Source: Pithys albifrons albifrons
Lineage: Eukaryota; Chordata; Aves; Passeriformes; Thamnophilidae
Direction of reading: 5' to 3'
Length of the DNA: 64,000 nt
Assembly (NCBI RefSeq): GCF_047495875.1
Contig: NC_092459.1
Span: forward strand, 20,879,795-20,943,794
In this document: positions 13,301 to 26,523 of the stretch, in pieces
How the letters are laid out: each line of letters begins with the position of its first letter
Position numbering within the stretch: the first letter of the stretch is position 1
The notes under the pieces: generated by a model
Told to the model about the DNA's origin: nothing
Seen by the model: only the letters and a program-made list of their open reading frames with translations
Databases searched by the model: none
Translations under genes and position numbers: made by a program

Positions 13301-14369
13301 GTGCCTCTATACTTTAAAACTGTTTTGAATCAATATACCAAAATTTCTCTTGCCATGAAGAATGTTTCAAATTAATATGTTAAAATTTAACAGTAAATTC
13401 TCATATGCAAATCCCAGTAGAGAAATGTATACCTCTAAAATATCCAGTTACAGACTTTGTAGAGTTTACAATATATCTCATCTGACTGTATGTTGCCTTT
13501 GAAACTGATTATGTAACAAACTATTTCAAAATCAAGTAAAACTCCACAACTGCTCTACTGGGCATAAGATCTGTGAATATATGGATCTGTTTCTTGGTTT
13601 CATATGGGTCATTTTATTATAGTCAGCATTACAGAAAAAAATTTTTCACCCTCTCAATTTCTGGTGCTCAACTCACAAACATTCTGTGGGTTTTTTTTCT
13701 ATTTCAAGCTACAAACATTTTCCATAGCATCTAAAAAGTATCTTATGTATATTTCATTTAAAGTTAAAATAAAGTGATAAAGTCAGTGCTGCAGGATGGT
13801 AACAATGGTTAAACACAAAACTTCCAGAACATCCTAGATATGCTTTAATATTGGAAAATCTGTATTTTGGAAATTATCGCAATTAAATCCTATGAATTCC
13901 TGTCTGAACATGCATCATTATCACTGAAAATGCATACTGACTTAAGGGAAGGTGATTATCTAAACTGTATAATCAAAAAATTGATCAAATCTCATTCAGT
14001 CTCATCCTGTTGCCTAGTACCTGTCTGCTGAATTGATAAGACTTATAAGAGTATAAAGAAAGATGGGTTTCATCCCTTGCTTGAATAAGTAAGTTTATCA
14101 AAAATCTTATCTCACCTGGATTAATGTTAAAAAATGAAGATTTTATTTTAACATTATTATTAATTGTCTAAGATGCTATTTACAACATGTGGCACCATAA
14201 AAAAAAGTAGTATAACAGTAAAAATATTATAGAAGTTCCCGTACCAACATTATATGAACATAGAACGTTGTTGGAAGAATGAGCTCCTTGATTTATGACT
14301 TTCAACATACATTTATCAGTTACAAATCATGAATGGCATTTTGTATCAAATTTTCACATAATCACGTAA
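10336..14369. other. Intronic, no recognised repeat
   Basis: Mostly AT-rich. A 153-codon minus-strand open frame (10271-10732), the longest in the window, directly precedes and partly overlaps the exon-like ORF in another frame. It has no recognised domain. The rest consists of short frames, A/T runs and low-complexity sequence. Confidence 0.6.
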
Positions 14370-14374
14370 AGATT

Positions 14375-15000
14375 AGTCCTAGTTCAGCAGGAGGGACCAG
14401 CTAACCCTGTGTGGGGGTGATCAAAGCTGTGTATTCTACCCCCTCTATTCATTCCCCAAGGTCAATGGGCCATTAGCAGCAGCTGCCCAGGGAGCCATTA
14501 TCACTTCACACCCAGCCTGAGGGGGGCGGAGCTGCTAATGGGCCATCAACAGCTCAACACCCCCTGGCTCCCAGAGTTAATCACCCATGTGTGAGTCTCC
14601 GCCCAGGGGGAGGGACTGGGTGCTCCCTGAGGGTACATAAGTGGTGGGTAAGAAGACCTTGGGATCTTCTGGTCGGATCCAGAGCAGCAGCAGGACCTTG
14701 ACAGGAGGAGATCCCCGCTCTCGCCCAGACCACAGCCCTCGCCTGCACCAACAGGTTTTTCTTTTCCTTTTGCTCTGGACTTGGGGGAACCACAGGGGTC
14801 TCAGCACAAGGGCAAACAAACCCCCTTGGGTTTGTGCCCCAGGACACTGGGTTATACTGCTGGGGTATTGTGAGTTGAAAGCAATTTCCCTTGTGTGTCA
14901 GTGTTGTTATTGTAATATTATTATTAAATTTTAGCTCTGACTTATAATCTCTCTCGTGGTGAGTTCATTTCCCCTGATGGTTCACCTTTAAACCAGCACA
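14375..15000 (+). mobile_element. Solo LTR of an avian ERV, about 626 bp
   Basis: A sharply GC-richer block begins AGTCCTAGTTCAGCAGG and ends CACCTTTAAACCAGCACA. It contains a TATA-like box in a promoter position (GTACATAAGTGG, about 14631) and a late ATTATTATTAAA poly-A-signal-like stretch (about 14917). The flanks AGATT (14370-14374) and GGATT (15001-15005) differ at one of five bases, consistent with an ageing target duplication. The expected first T of TG would then have mutated to A. No internal retroviral genes are attached. Open frames of 80-97 codons inside it on both strands are shadows. Confidence 0.7.
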
Positions 15001-15005
15001 GGATT

Positions 15006-18000
15006 GCAGATTCCTCCCATGTATTTGATTCTTTCAAATTTGGAAGCAACTGCATCTGAAATACACCCACAGATTTTGGCAGCTTTCTACATGCAGATTT
15101 ATGACCAGAAGTATTTCTGGAAATTTTTCATATGTAGAAATACTGTATTTTGCTTGTAAGCCTTTTCATTTCAAAGGAGATCTATGGAAGAATCACACCT
15201 GTCTCCTTCATTATGGAGTAATAAATGAGTAACTGCTCAAAGGGACTCCAGAGAAATCAGTCATCGTATTTTATATAGTTATACTCAACTTATTTTTAAG
15301 TGTCTTAAGTCCTTATCATGAAATATGCTAGGTGCAGATGTCAGGCAGAAGGTTCTCTAAAGAAAGCCAGTAAATATTAAATAAATAATCTCTATCATTT
15401 CTACCTGCAACATCTATGTTGTAGAAACCACTGTCTCACTATTAGAGATATTTAATTTTCTGCTCTGCAAAAATATGTTTAAACATATTAAATAAAACCA
15501 GAAAACTTCTGGTTCTGAAAGAAAAAGATAATGTTACCAAAATTAGTGTGTTTCATCTGTTTCCACAGAAAATAATTAATGATTGAAATAACTTTCTGCT
15601 TACCTGTTCTCAAACATTACTGCAACACCCAAATATGCATTATAGTTCATTTATTCTCTTTTGCTTATTTCCTTCATCCATTTTGTTTCACATTTTTAAA
15701 ATTTAATGATATCATGTTATCTCCTTAAAATGAGCTTCATGGTTTAAAAATATTTAAGTCTCAGAACAGTAAAGTACAGATGATTACCATTAAATTCATT
15801 CTATTAATAGTTCTTCTATTTATAGATAATTAATTTAAAGGAACTTTTTCGGACATCCAAAGAGCAATTTTCAGTAAAATTTCCCACTGACATTAAGTAT
15901 TAATTACTCAATATTATTACAGTCTTTTTTTTTCTTAAAATCCTTCAATTGACATTTAAATTGGACTGAATATGCCTCATTCTTATGGAATCTTCTTCTC
16001 AGTCACAGTCTGGCAAATTCTCAAGTGTACTGTACAGATATAAGCACCTTTACAGATTTCCTGAGAACAATTTTGTTTTATATTTGGTGTTTTGGGATTT
16101 GATCTTTATATCAAGCACAATATTTGTAAGTCAATATCCATAGGGAGCAGTCTGAACTGCAGGATTTTCATATAAATAAACAAAATACTGAATTGTATGG
16201 GAGGGAAGCAGTCTTTAGCATCAGCTATGATTTATAAATTTATTGTCACGTATGATATTAGACTTAGACATTTACAAAGCAAAACCCTACATGTTGGTGT
16301 TGAAGTTTAAAAAAGATAGAAGACAGAAGTATGCACTAGTATCACAGAAATACCTAAGAATTAAATGTGGATTTTATTTATTACTGCCCCTGCTAACATA
16401 CAGAAACATAAGTAAAGTTCTACACAGAAAAAAGCTGCATTTATTGCCTCTCGTATACCATGGCGTGAATAACATTTATCCCTGTCTTCAAGCACCTTTC
16501 CAAGGCAGAAGCTCAGGCTCCGTAGTTCATCAGAAAACATGGACATCTGTCTCCCAAGGACAAACTGAAAATAAAGACCAAGCAAGTCGTCTTTTTGGAC
16601 ATTTCTGACTTTTGCTTGCATCTCGTCTGCTGTGTAAGATTACTGCAGGGCAAGTCAGCATAAGGGGTTTTGTACCAGGTCATACTTTTGCCATTAGTTT
16701 TGGAGAGCAAACAACAGCAGACGATTAGAAAGCAGTTCAAGAGCAGGACAAATTGAAAGTAGTACTTCAATGTTTAATTGTGTCAGTCAATATTTTCTCT
16801 GGAACATTTGCAGCTAGAGGTAATGTCTTTATACTTATTTGTAATAATCATCCTCCTAATACATCCTCCTTCCATGAATTTGCATGTAGAGTTTTTGAAC
16901 CCTGTAAGATTTTGGCACCCCTTGTATCTTGTGACTGAGTTACACAGTTTACTGCACACACCTTGAGAAGTTGCATCTTTTTGATGGATTGGACTTGCCA
17001 CCCAATGTATTTAAGTGATATACAGGTGTTTGCCTACATCAATGTTTCAGTTTGGATGAGAAATATGCTTCTTAAGAAAATCTGATCATCCACACTCATC
17101 AAACTTGCATTTGATGTGGCAGGAAGGACTCGGTGTGCTGCTAAGTTGCTTGTGGGTAAAACTGAACTGGAAGATGAGCCCTGTGAAGGCACTGAACACA
17201 TTCCACCTTCAAAGAGGCATTTCCATCAGCTCACAAGACCAGGATAGAGCTAGTCTGAAATACCCCCTCACAACCAAATGCATGCATTAAGGCAATGCTT
17301 GAAAGCCAACTCTCTCACGCCACACCACAGACCTGCTCCTACTATCCCATATTACATACTAATTTAAACATGGCCTACTTTACCTAGGGAATTGTGGAAC
17401 AGAATTATTTTCCATCCTCTTTTAGGAAGTCTCCCTCCATTTTGTAGTTAAATGTAGCAATATTTTCATGTGATCACAGGTTGCTACAAGGTGTCTTTCT
17501 GTACACCAGTTTTGTTCCCTCCTTGAGAATTAAATAGCATTTCATCCCGAGAGGAGCATCTCAAAAGTCCATGTCCACACAGAAAAAAGGACAACATCAG
17601 ACTTTTACTTTCCCTTTTTCTTCCTTTTTGGAGAAAAAGAGAACAGTATTACTGCTACTTTTGTACTCAAAGTCACAGTTGGATTGGCTTGTAACTCAAG
17701 GGTCTGACCACAGTCACAGTTGCATTCTGTATGGTGGTCTAGATATTTTGATGCCTATGACAGGCTCTAGAGCTTTATTTTGCATTCATTTTCTTTTTAA
17801 TGTAACTGTAGAGATGATACAAAGCAATTTGAAGATAGTAAGATATCTCTCTATAAGGATGCCAGTGACCCCATAGAAATGGAACAAGTTAATGAGTCGT
17901 TGAAAAATGCTTACAAGTGTACTACAGATGTGGACAAGAACAGGTATACTTACAAAGAAAAAAATGTAAAATAAATCACTGCCCTCCAAAATACTGCTTG

Positions 18001-19264
18001 AAGATTTTTATCTCTGTCAGCAACAACAAAATAGCCTTTTCTTTCTTTCAATTTTGACATCTCATGTCCCCAAATGCTACAAATAGTGATAAAAATTTTC
18101 ATACAGATTGTAATCTCTTCATTGATGTAATTTAGAAATTTCCTTCTTCCCTAAGATAAAATTATAAGAATTGTCAGATATGTTAGGATGACTGAGGTGA
18201 AACATGATCAATAAATACAAAAGCAGGTTGTTCACCAGTTCCTGATGAATACATAGAAAAGTCATCATATTTCATATTTCTTTTACTTTAGCAATTTGCC
18301 AGGAGTGGAAAAATAAAAGAAAGATATGCCAAAAGCATATGTTGATGTTCAGATTCCCATTGTTTCCAAAAGAAAATTAAGCCAACAGATCACTTAATAA
18401 TAAGGTGATACTGCCTTACTAACTCTAAATCTTACAAAAAGCAGGAGTCTTTCCTCTGAATTCCCAGGGTATAGTTTCTACCTCTTTTGTTTTGTTCTGC
18501 TTGGGGTTTTTTTTGTTTGTTTTCTTTTCTGGCCTGAATACTTTTGATACTGCACAGGTCTTTTAGAGTTCTTTTTTTCCCTGGCATAAGGTGCAGAGGA
18601 GATTGCGCCTATGTAAAAGATTTTTTTTCTTTTCCCATATCAAGTTATCTTATTTATTTTGTAACTACTGCTTAACATTGTCATATAACAGCAAACTAAG
18701 CTGCCTAGTACTACCAGCACTTTTGTTTCAGAGAATGTTGTTAGCTATGTCATCTAGAAGTACAAAGTCTAGAATAATTTTGAAGTGCAGTAAGCATGCA
18801 ATAGCTTGCTGTTATCCAAGTTAAATTTAGTAAGCGAGTATAATTTTCAAAAAGATCTGCGTGATTGCTACGTATCCATAACAATGTCTGTCTAAAAGGG
18901 TTAGGAAAGTTTTTGAATATTTTTTTTCCTTAATAAACAACACAAGAAAATTCTATTTTCTTTTCACCAATTCATTATGCATTTCTTGTTAATAATTGAA
19001 TGTGTTAGTCTAAATGGAGATTACTGATATGCAATTTAGACTGGTAGCCTGCCTGTTTCTGGGAACACAGACCCTTTTTCATTTGTGAAACCTTCTCCTA
19101 TGTTATGTATATGTTAAATCAGTTTTTAATTGAAATGGAAAAAATTATCTCTGTCCATCTGTTTAGAAGAACATTTAAAACTTCAAAATAAAAACTGTTA
19201 AATAATTTTGAAAACTGTTAGTGTCTAGAATATACTAACAGTTCTATTAGTTATCACAGTAATG
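15006..19264. other. Intronic, nothing recognised
   Basis: AT-rich non-coding sequence. The patch 16420-16700 is less AT-rich and has overlapping open frames on both strands (up to 121 codons) without domains. A T/G-rich stretch lies at 18487-18530. No known repeat ends were seen. Confidence 0.6.
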
Positions 19265-20585
19265 TGGCACATTGTCTGGCACTTATGGAATGGATCATCT
19301 TGAGTGTCACCATGCAACACATTTAGAGCAACCAGGACATGAGGCCCAGCCAGCATGAGTTTGTGAAAGGCAGGTCCTGCTTGACAAACTGATCTTCTAT
19401 AATCAGGTGACCTCTTGCCGGATGAGGGAAAGACTGTGGATATTGTCTAGCTGGAACTCAGTAAAGCCTTTATACTGCCTCCCACGGTATTCCACAACAG
19501 AAGCTGGCAGTCTGCAGCTTGGACAGATGTACTCTGCTGGATTGAAAACTGTCTGGATGGCCAGCTCTAGAGAGTGGTGGCGAATGGAGTTACTGCCAGT
19601 TGGCAGCCAGTCACTAGTGGTGTTCCCAAGGACTCAGTACTGGGGCAGACCTGCTGAATATCTTTATCAGTGATTTGGAAGAGAGGATCGAGTGCACCCT
19701 CAGTAAGTTCACTGACAACACCAAGCTGGTGTGAGTATTGGTCTTCTGCAGGGTAAGAGGATTCCACAGAGGGATCTAGACAGGCTAGATAATTAGGTGA
19801 GGACAATTGTATGAGGTTCAATTAGGCAAAATGCCAGGTAGTACCCTTGGGTCACAACAACCCCAGGTAGCACTACAGGCTTGGGGAAGAGTGGGTGGAA
19901 ATCTGCCTGATGGAAAAGGACCTGGGGAAGCTCATCAACAGCCCACTGAACATGAGCCAGCAGTGTGGCCAGGTGGCCAAAAAGGCCAAGGGCATATAAA
20001 AGGGTATAAAAAATAATTTGGCCAGTGGGTTTATGGAAGTGATTCTCTCTCTGTACTTAACACTGGTGAGACCACATCTCAAGTGCTGTGTCCAGTTCTG
20101 GGCCCCTCACGACAAGAAAGACATTGACGTGCTGGACCAAACCCAGAGAAGGGCAACAGAGCTCATGAAGGATCTGGAAAGTAAGTCATATGAGGAGCAG
20201 CTGAGGGAGCTGGGTTTTTTAGCCTGAAGAAAAGGAGGCTCAAGAGGGACCTTATCACTTTCTACAACTACCTGTAAGAAGGCTGTAGTAAAACAGGGGT
20301 CAGCCCTTTCTCCCAGGCAACTAGTGACAGGACAACAAGATATAACATTAAGCTGTGCCAGGAGAGGTTCAGGTTGGACATCAGGAAGATTTTTTTCACT
20401 TAAATGGTGGTTAAGCATTGTAACAGGCTCCTCAGGGAGGTAGTGGAGTCACCTTCTCTGGAAGTGTTCAAGAAATGACTGGATGGGGCACTGCTATGGT
20501 TTAGTTGATATGGTGGTGTTTGGTCAAAGTTCAGACTTAATGATCTTGGAGGTCTTTTCCAAACTTAATGATTTTATAATTGTAT
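19265..20585 (+). mobile_element. CR1 LINE, 1.3 kb, reverse transcriptase C-terminal half plus 3' end
   Basis: A 5'-truncated CR1 carries the later part of ORF2 in several frames. Traces are KGRSCLTN at about 19370, a VTSGVP motif at about 19610, NIFISDLEE-like and LSKFTDNTKL-like text to about 19730, and LVRPHLKCCVQFWAPHDKKD at about 20065-20130. It finishes with the CR1 3' region (AGGCTCCTCAGGGAGGTAGTGGAG) and a decayed tail (GGTCTTTTCCAAACTTAATGATTTTATAATT). Stops and frameshifts are frequent, so it is dead. It is the longest CR1 in the window. Confidence 0.92.
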
Positions 20586-22534
20586 GACAGTCAGCCTCTT
20601 ATATAATTACATTTTAAGAACGAGAATTCCCCATGGCTACACTCTGAAAACAGAGGTGTAAAATGGCTCTCTGGGCTTAACCCACAGTGTGCATTTATAT
20701 AAAGGACATTCTGCAATTTTGTGGCCTATTGCAGGGTACTGTAGCAGATCGACAAAGATTCTACTTCTTTATAAAATGACAAATGTTTCCCGAAAGACAA
20801 CATTAATACAAACCATTCTCGGAGGGAAAAAAAAAAAAAAAAAGCCAATATTTAAAGTGTAAGTGTTGCAGTTTAATCAGGCAGGCTGCTAAACAATACA
20901 CAGCTGATGGTTTACCTTTTCCCCAATGAGATGGAAAAGAGAATCTGTTAAAAAGGTAAGGCTCATGGATTGAGATAAAAACAGTTTCATAGGACAGACA
21001 AATGAAGGGAAAATAGTAATAATGATAAGAGAATATGGAAGTGGTGCACAACGCAATTCCTCCCTACCTGCTGACCAAAGTCCACCTCATCTCAAACAGA
21101 AAGCTGACACCACCTAACCAACTGCCTGCAGTTTTGCTGTTCAGCATGCCTGGTATGTCTGCATATTGTTCAGGATATCCCTCTGGTCAGCTGAGATCAG
21201 CTATCCCATCTGTGTCCCCTCCTAGCTTTTTGTGCACCACTGCTCCCTTTTCTGGCCAGGTAGTAGAAAAAGCTGAAAAGTACTTTATTTTGTAAGCCCT
21301 GCTCAGCAACAACTAAAACATCAGTGTGTTATCAACATTATTCAGATCTTAAATCCAAAACACAGCACTGCATCAGTCACTAGGAAAAATATTAACTCTA
21401 TGCAAGCTGAAACCAGGACAGCAAGTGCTTTCTCAAGAGGCCCAAAGTCACCTCTCTACCTCACTGCATATTTTGAGTCTGTTTTTATTTCTGTAGACTC
21501 AGCCACATACACAGACTTCTTCATGGTAAGACCTCATTGATGTACCTAAACCACATATAAGTTACCAAACTTTCCTGAATTTAGGGCATTTGGGGGCAAA
21601 TGTATCAAAAAAAAGTAAGATCTGCTGATGCCAAGTCTGTGCATATGTAAAAGCAGAAAATGAATTGTTAAGAGAACATATACACAAGTTCCCCTCTTGT
21701 TAGATGAGGGAGAGAGAAATAAGAAATGGATAAGAAGTTAAGTTTGTGATTAAGGCTGACAGAGGCTATCAGAATATGAGACAAGGTGACAACAAGAAAA
21801 GAAGAAAGAAAATAAAATTTCAGGAGATGGAGGAGGAATGAGTATGAGGCAAGAAATTCTGTAATAGCTGAGATGTCAAGTTACAATGAAGAAAAAATAA
21901 TTACATCCCACACTTTGAAGTTAGCATCCCAAAATAGCTTATACAGAAGAACAGGGAGATGAGAAAAATATTCCAGTGACCAGACATTTCTTAAGAATAT
22001 TTAATGATGAGAACCAAATTTAGAATCTTGACAGGATTTTTATACTACAGTTGTTCATTTTCCTTATTCAGGTCTTGTTCTCAAAACTCTAAAGTAAACG
22101 GAGTATCCCACCTCTTTCTACCTTCCTATTAATTTCCTGAGAAATTAGAAAAGGCCAGAAGCATAACCACCTTTAGATGAAGTGTATAAATTACAATCTC
22201 TATTTCCTAATATAGTGGTAGAACACATTGTTCTGCAATTCTAAGGATCAGCACTAGTTGTTTTTACTGATGATCATTAATTGATGCTTTTCTGACTCGT
22301 ATCTGTATATATAAGAAGGAAAGGAATAGCCAATTCAACAATATTGGAGAAAATCTGCCTCCTTATCCTGGGACATCCTGTAACAGTTCATATCCCACAT
22401 GAGGTGAAGGTAATGTTGAGGCAGTATGTAACCCAAGTTCTATTGCCACAATGTGCACATAAATGTGAACTAATCCTAAAGGCACATAACATCTTAAAAA
22501 AGATGCAACACTTTGAATACAGCAAGCCTAATAA
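20586..22534. other. Intronic, nothing recognised
   Basis: AT-rich and A-rich sequence with an uninterrupted A run of about 18 at 20826-20843. Purine-rich stretches at 21700-21900 hold no gene signals. Confidence 0.68.
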
Positions 22535-23050
22535 CTTTGCCTGGTGAGGCTTCATCTCAAATCCTGTGTCCAGTTCTGGGCCCCTCACTAGACAAAAAGC
22601 ATTGAGGAGCTGGAGCATGTGCAGGAAAGGGCAACAGAGCTGGTGAAGGGTTAGAAGCACAAGTCTGTTGAGGAATTGCAGAGGGAGTCAGCTCTGTTTA
22701 GCCTGGAGAAAAAGAAGGAGGATCCAGGGGGATCTTATCACTCTCTACAACTGCCTGAAATGAGGTTGTAGCCACGTGGGGGGTGGACTCTTCCACCAGA
22801 GAGAAACAAGAGGAAATGGCTTCCACTAGAGGAGGTTTAGATTGGAGATTAGGAAAAATTTCTTCACTAGAAGAGTTATCAGGCATTGGAACAGGCCGTC
22901 CAGTTAAGTGGTGGGATCACCACCCCAGGAAGTGTTTAAAAAACAGGTGTATGTGGCACTTGGGAATATGGACTGGTGGTGAACATAGAGGAGCAGTTTT
23001 AATGGCTTGATGATCTCTAAGGTCTTTTCCAATCCTAATGATTCTAAGAT
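22535..23050 (+). mobile_element. CR1 LINE 3' fragment
   Basis: It starts in the ORF2 segment for VRPHLE-like residues (GAGGCTTCATCTCAAATCCTGTGTCCAGTTCTGGG), runs through the GCCTGGAGAA and TTTAGATTGGAGATTAGGAAAAATTTCTTCAC segments, and ends GGTCTTTTCCAATCCTAATGATTCTAAGATT. Several indels mark an old copy. Confidence 0.92.
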
Positions 23051-23530
23051 TACCAGATACTGTCTCAGATAATGTGCGACTTTTAAATTAATTTAGTTTC
23101 CCTATTTATATCCTTTTGATTAACATTTTCTCATATTTAAATTTTCCAGATTTTTGTTTCTTTCTTGTCCCCTGAAAAAATTACATTATTTCTTAGAAGT
23201 TCTATGCTTAAGCGCATATAGCAACATGACGAGAAGTGAAATTAACCCTTTTGTCAGCACTGAGAAAGACACACATTATTCTAAAGTTAATACTATGGTT
23301 TTTTGGAAGAAGCAACTGAATAATTGTTTTTTTAGTTCTTTGGAAGAACTGACCAATCAGCATTTTACTTTTATTTGCTATTCAAAATATATTAAAAAAA
23401 AGCATTTTGATACTTTTTTATTCAAAATTTGAAATTCTTAAGTTTTCAAACAAAAATAATTGGAGTTTAATTTCAGCTTTAGAGAATAAAACACTTCACT
23501 TGAAAATCAAAAATTGGCATTTTTACATGA

Positions 23531-24424
23531 TGTTAAAAGTTCAAACACAGGAAGGTGGTGTTGGGAGAAGACCTTCAGAGAATTTTTCTCACCATACCAA
23601 CACAAAAGGTTTGGGCTTGGAGTCCCAGGAGTGAGGGCTGATGGCTTTCAGATTCCTGTTTAATGGTTTTGAGTGGAGGGCAAACTGGGGGAAGGTGTGG
23701 CGGGAATGGGTTTGCACTGTCTCTTTTGTTTATGGGGCACGTCACACAGCTCTGGCGGGAGGCTGCAGCTGTGTGTGTTGTTTCTCAGAGAGAAAGTGTT
23801 CGGCTGCTCCTGTGGAGTAAGTTAGTTTTTTCTTGCCACTGCTGTTTCTCCTGGGTTTTGGCATTGGGGACCTGGTCGCCACTCCGGCCTCACCGTCACC
23901 TGCAGTGTCATGTCTGCTCACCCACCGTGGTGGTGACCTGGGAGAGAGGAGTCACAGCTGCTTTTTGGGACACGCTGAGGCTCTCCACTCCCAGCTTTCC
24001 TCCTTTGTTTGGGACAAAGGACAAGGAGAGAGAAAGAATTCATCTGAGTGCTCATCGCTCACCTCTGCCTCGCTGGGAAAATATTGAGAACACACCCTGC
24101 AACTAGTCAAGGTGTGACACTGACACAGTCTATAAATATAACTGCTCCAGGAGGAACCTACTGTTTTGGGGGTTGTTCTCTTTTGTTTTTACTTGTGATG
24201 TTGGGGGAGTAGTTTGCTCTGCTCTGTTTAGAGTTATATCTATATCTAAATATATATATCTATATATCTATATATCTATATCTATATATATATATATATA
24301 TATAGTAGTTAAGAACAGTTATCCTTCTTATATCCATTTTCTAATTAAAGTTCCTTTTCTTAAATTTAATAAAGAGTGACAAGATTCTTGTGGAGGAATC
24401 CTCTCCTCTGCTTTTTGGTAAACA
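23531..24424 (+). mobile_element. Probable ERV LTR with internal microsatellite
   Basis: A GC-rich segment (23600-24170) is followed by a TATA-like CTATAAATATAACTG (about 24131), a TATATC microsatellite, AATAAA at 24369, and a terminal GGAATCCTCTCCTCTGCTTTTTGGTAAACA ending in CA at 24424. This order of enhancer-like sequence, TATA box, poly-A signal and CA end fits an LTR. The start at TGTTAAAAG (23531) is a guess; no matching target duplication was found. A 147-codon open frame at 23663-24106 lies within it and shows no domain. Confidence 0.5.
24234..24305. repeat. TATATC/TA microsatellite
   Basis: About 70 bases of TATATC units grading into pure TA dinucleotides, inside the probable LTR. 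Likely variable in length between individuals. Confidence 0.9.
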
Positions 24425-26236
24425 TTTTGGGATTTTCCATCAAACTAAGACACATGATTTAATTTTAAGTACCATTTTCCAATGTTTACTCTTTTAAAGA
24501 GCACGTTGATTAGACAAACTTTTCTCCTGAATATTTTTTCCTGTGTTACTAAATAGAAAATGCCATATTGAATGCTATAAATATTCAGGAAAGATAAAAG
24601 ATTGTATGATAATTCATTCCACATGGTAATATCTTTAATAGAATATTTCTCTAGCAGATATGAGAACTATTTAAATACAAAGAATGGACCCAGTAGTCTT
24701 AATCTTTCAGGCAACTTTTAAGTTACTTTTAAAAATAACTTTCTCTTGATACCAGGATATTTTAATTTATATTCTTATTGTTCAAATGAAATTACATATG
24801 AAGAATTTATTTTAGGATTTTTCCATAGTTTTGTCTTACAAAAAATTGTTTCGTGATCTACTGATCAACCAGAAATTTGGAGTGCCTTTTTAGCAGTGTT
24901 TTTTGTAATCCAAGGAATCAATTACATGTTGTTATCACTGCATTAAAATATCTCCTTTGTAGTACCTGTAATATCTTTTCTGGTTCATTTTTTGTAAAGG
25001 CATAGAAAAAAAATCTTCTAATTAAACAATTACAAAAGCTTTCAAAATCCTTAATGACAGTATTTGGCTCGAGTGGCCAGATACATTTCTGAAATACAAG
25101 TAACTAATTAAGAGACTTTGTTGTCACACCACAATCACATTCTACAATCTTGTCATAGCCTAAATATTTGTAACATACTAAATTCCTCTCCAAAAAGGTC
25201 CATTCATTTTATTTTATAAGCTTCTAGGATTACTATAAAATGCCTGGCAAATCTTAAGGATTGAGAGGGCAATTATAGAAGTCATGAACAACGAGACCCT
25301 TTTGTTATGCCAATAATCACTCTTTTAGGATTAAAAATATCAGTTACATGTTTGGTTATGTGTTATTCTCAGTCCACGATATATTCTGTACTTGATATGA
25401 AAGATAAATCATCATTTGAATACACTGGTATCTTTTATAATGTCCTGTGGACACTTGTTTTGAACGAATGCCACATTGCTGCAATTTTATGTAGTCTCAC
25501 TCACTTTTGCCAAGAATGACTATATAGAATCAGAACTTGGATGAGTCCCATAATTTACAATACTTTAGTAAACACAATACAGACCACTTTTTAAAGTTTA
25601 TACTGACATTGGAAATAGATGTGAAAATGTAAGTGTTCTGTAAACAAGAAACAGGAATATGCTGGCCAGGTTGTTCTTACATGTATAAAATATATTGTAA
25701 AGAAAAAACAACAACATAAGTAAAATAATAGTTGAATGAGAGACTCAAGCATTCTGTTACAGGAAACAAGAGGAACAGAATTTCAACCACATAATTTAGT
25801 GGTTGAAATAAATTAGCTATATCATTTTGTACTTCTGCATCAACCAGTCCTTGAAACTGCAAGAGAAGAAGTTAACAACAACCATCCTAATATTCAATTT
25901 TGTATGCACAAGTAACATTTAGGATAAGCATTATCCAAGCATAAGATTTGTGGGTTACTTTTTTTCTTTTTGTGCTAGTTTTTCTTAGTTGGTGAGACTT
26001 CTGACAATGCAACAAGGTTGGGAAAGTTTAGACATTTCACTGATGATTCCTTTTACATTCACCTTTCCAATCCTACTCTTTGAAATAAATACTTTTTTGC
26101 ATCAATAAATTATTTTTTTCATGCTCAGTCAAACATACTGATTTTTTAAGCCTTATTTTCTTTTGATATAAGTAGTAGTTTTGTCTAATCGTGTCAGTCA
26201 ACAGCAAGCCACATTTGGTATGTATGTACGGCCAAA
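24425..26236. other. Intronic, nothing recognised
   Basis: AT-rich non-coding sequence with T-rich runs. No repeats of a known type. Confidence 0.7.
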
Positions 26237-26523
26237 CTTCGCGAACGAAGATTTGGGAAGGGCTGTCCTCACGTGGGTGTGCCCTTCCAGCCTGCGCAGT
26301 GGATTTTAGGTGGGGCTCAGCGTGCGCAGAACTGGCCCCACCGTTTAAGTCCTGAGGTTCATCTGCCATGGCCGAGTGAGCTTGGACAGTGTCAGTGAAG
26401 TCCTCAGGACTAGAACCTACAGCACCCGGCATTTCCCAGGAGGTCTCCCATCCAAGTACTAATCCGGGGCTGACCCTGCTTATCTTCTGAGATCTGATGG
26501 GATCGGATGTCAGGGAGGCACTT
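26237..26523 (-). mobile_element. 5S-rRNA-headed SINE, copy 1
   Basis: Read on the minus strand, the element starts with about 113 bp of 5S-rRNA-derived sequence (26523-26411) and continues into a 174-bp non-5S body. The body ends at a palindromic CTTCGTTCGCGAAG and then a short TACATACATACC simple repeat. A second copy at 42374-42635 shares head and body, with one 5-bp indel near 26392-26396. A 5S head makes it a SINE3-type element. The absence of a T run straight after the 5S part means RNA polymerase III would read through into the body. The body is GC- and CpG-rich, unlike the surrounding intron. A 119-codon minus-strand open frame across it is a shadow. Confidence 0.8.
26411..26523 (-). 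pseudogene. 5S rRNA-derived head of SINE copy 1, with internal promoter
   Basis: Minus-strand text reads GATAAGCAGGGTC (box A, one change from AGCTAAGCAGGGTC), then TTAGTACTTGGATGGGAGACC (box C region, intact) and CCGGGTGCTGTAGG near the end. Its 5' terminus (GTGCCTCCCTGACATCCGATC) is diverged from 5S. It is not a functional 5S gene; it is the promoter part of the SINE. Confidence 0.85.

Noticed and set aside
16243..16621. Overlapping open frames of 121 (plus) and 86 (minus) codons
   Set aside because: Neither shows a recognisable motif or splice context; the patch is only slightly less AT-rich than its surroundings.
20018..20227. Plus-strand 69-codon ORF with VRPHL and RELGF text
   Set aside because: It is a readable piece of CR1 ORF2, part of the 19265-20585 element, not a host gene.
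26073..26432. 119-codon minus-strand open frame with a counterpart at 42291-42512
   Set aside because: The shared peptide comes from the SINE body. Two transposon copies explain the similarity without a coding gene.
26411..26523. Functional 5S rRNA gene
   Set aside because: Its 5' end is diverged, several internal positions differ, and there is no T-run terminator after the 3' end.
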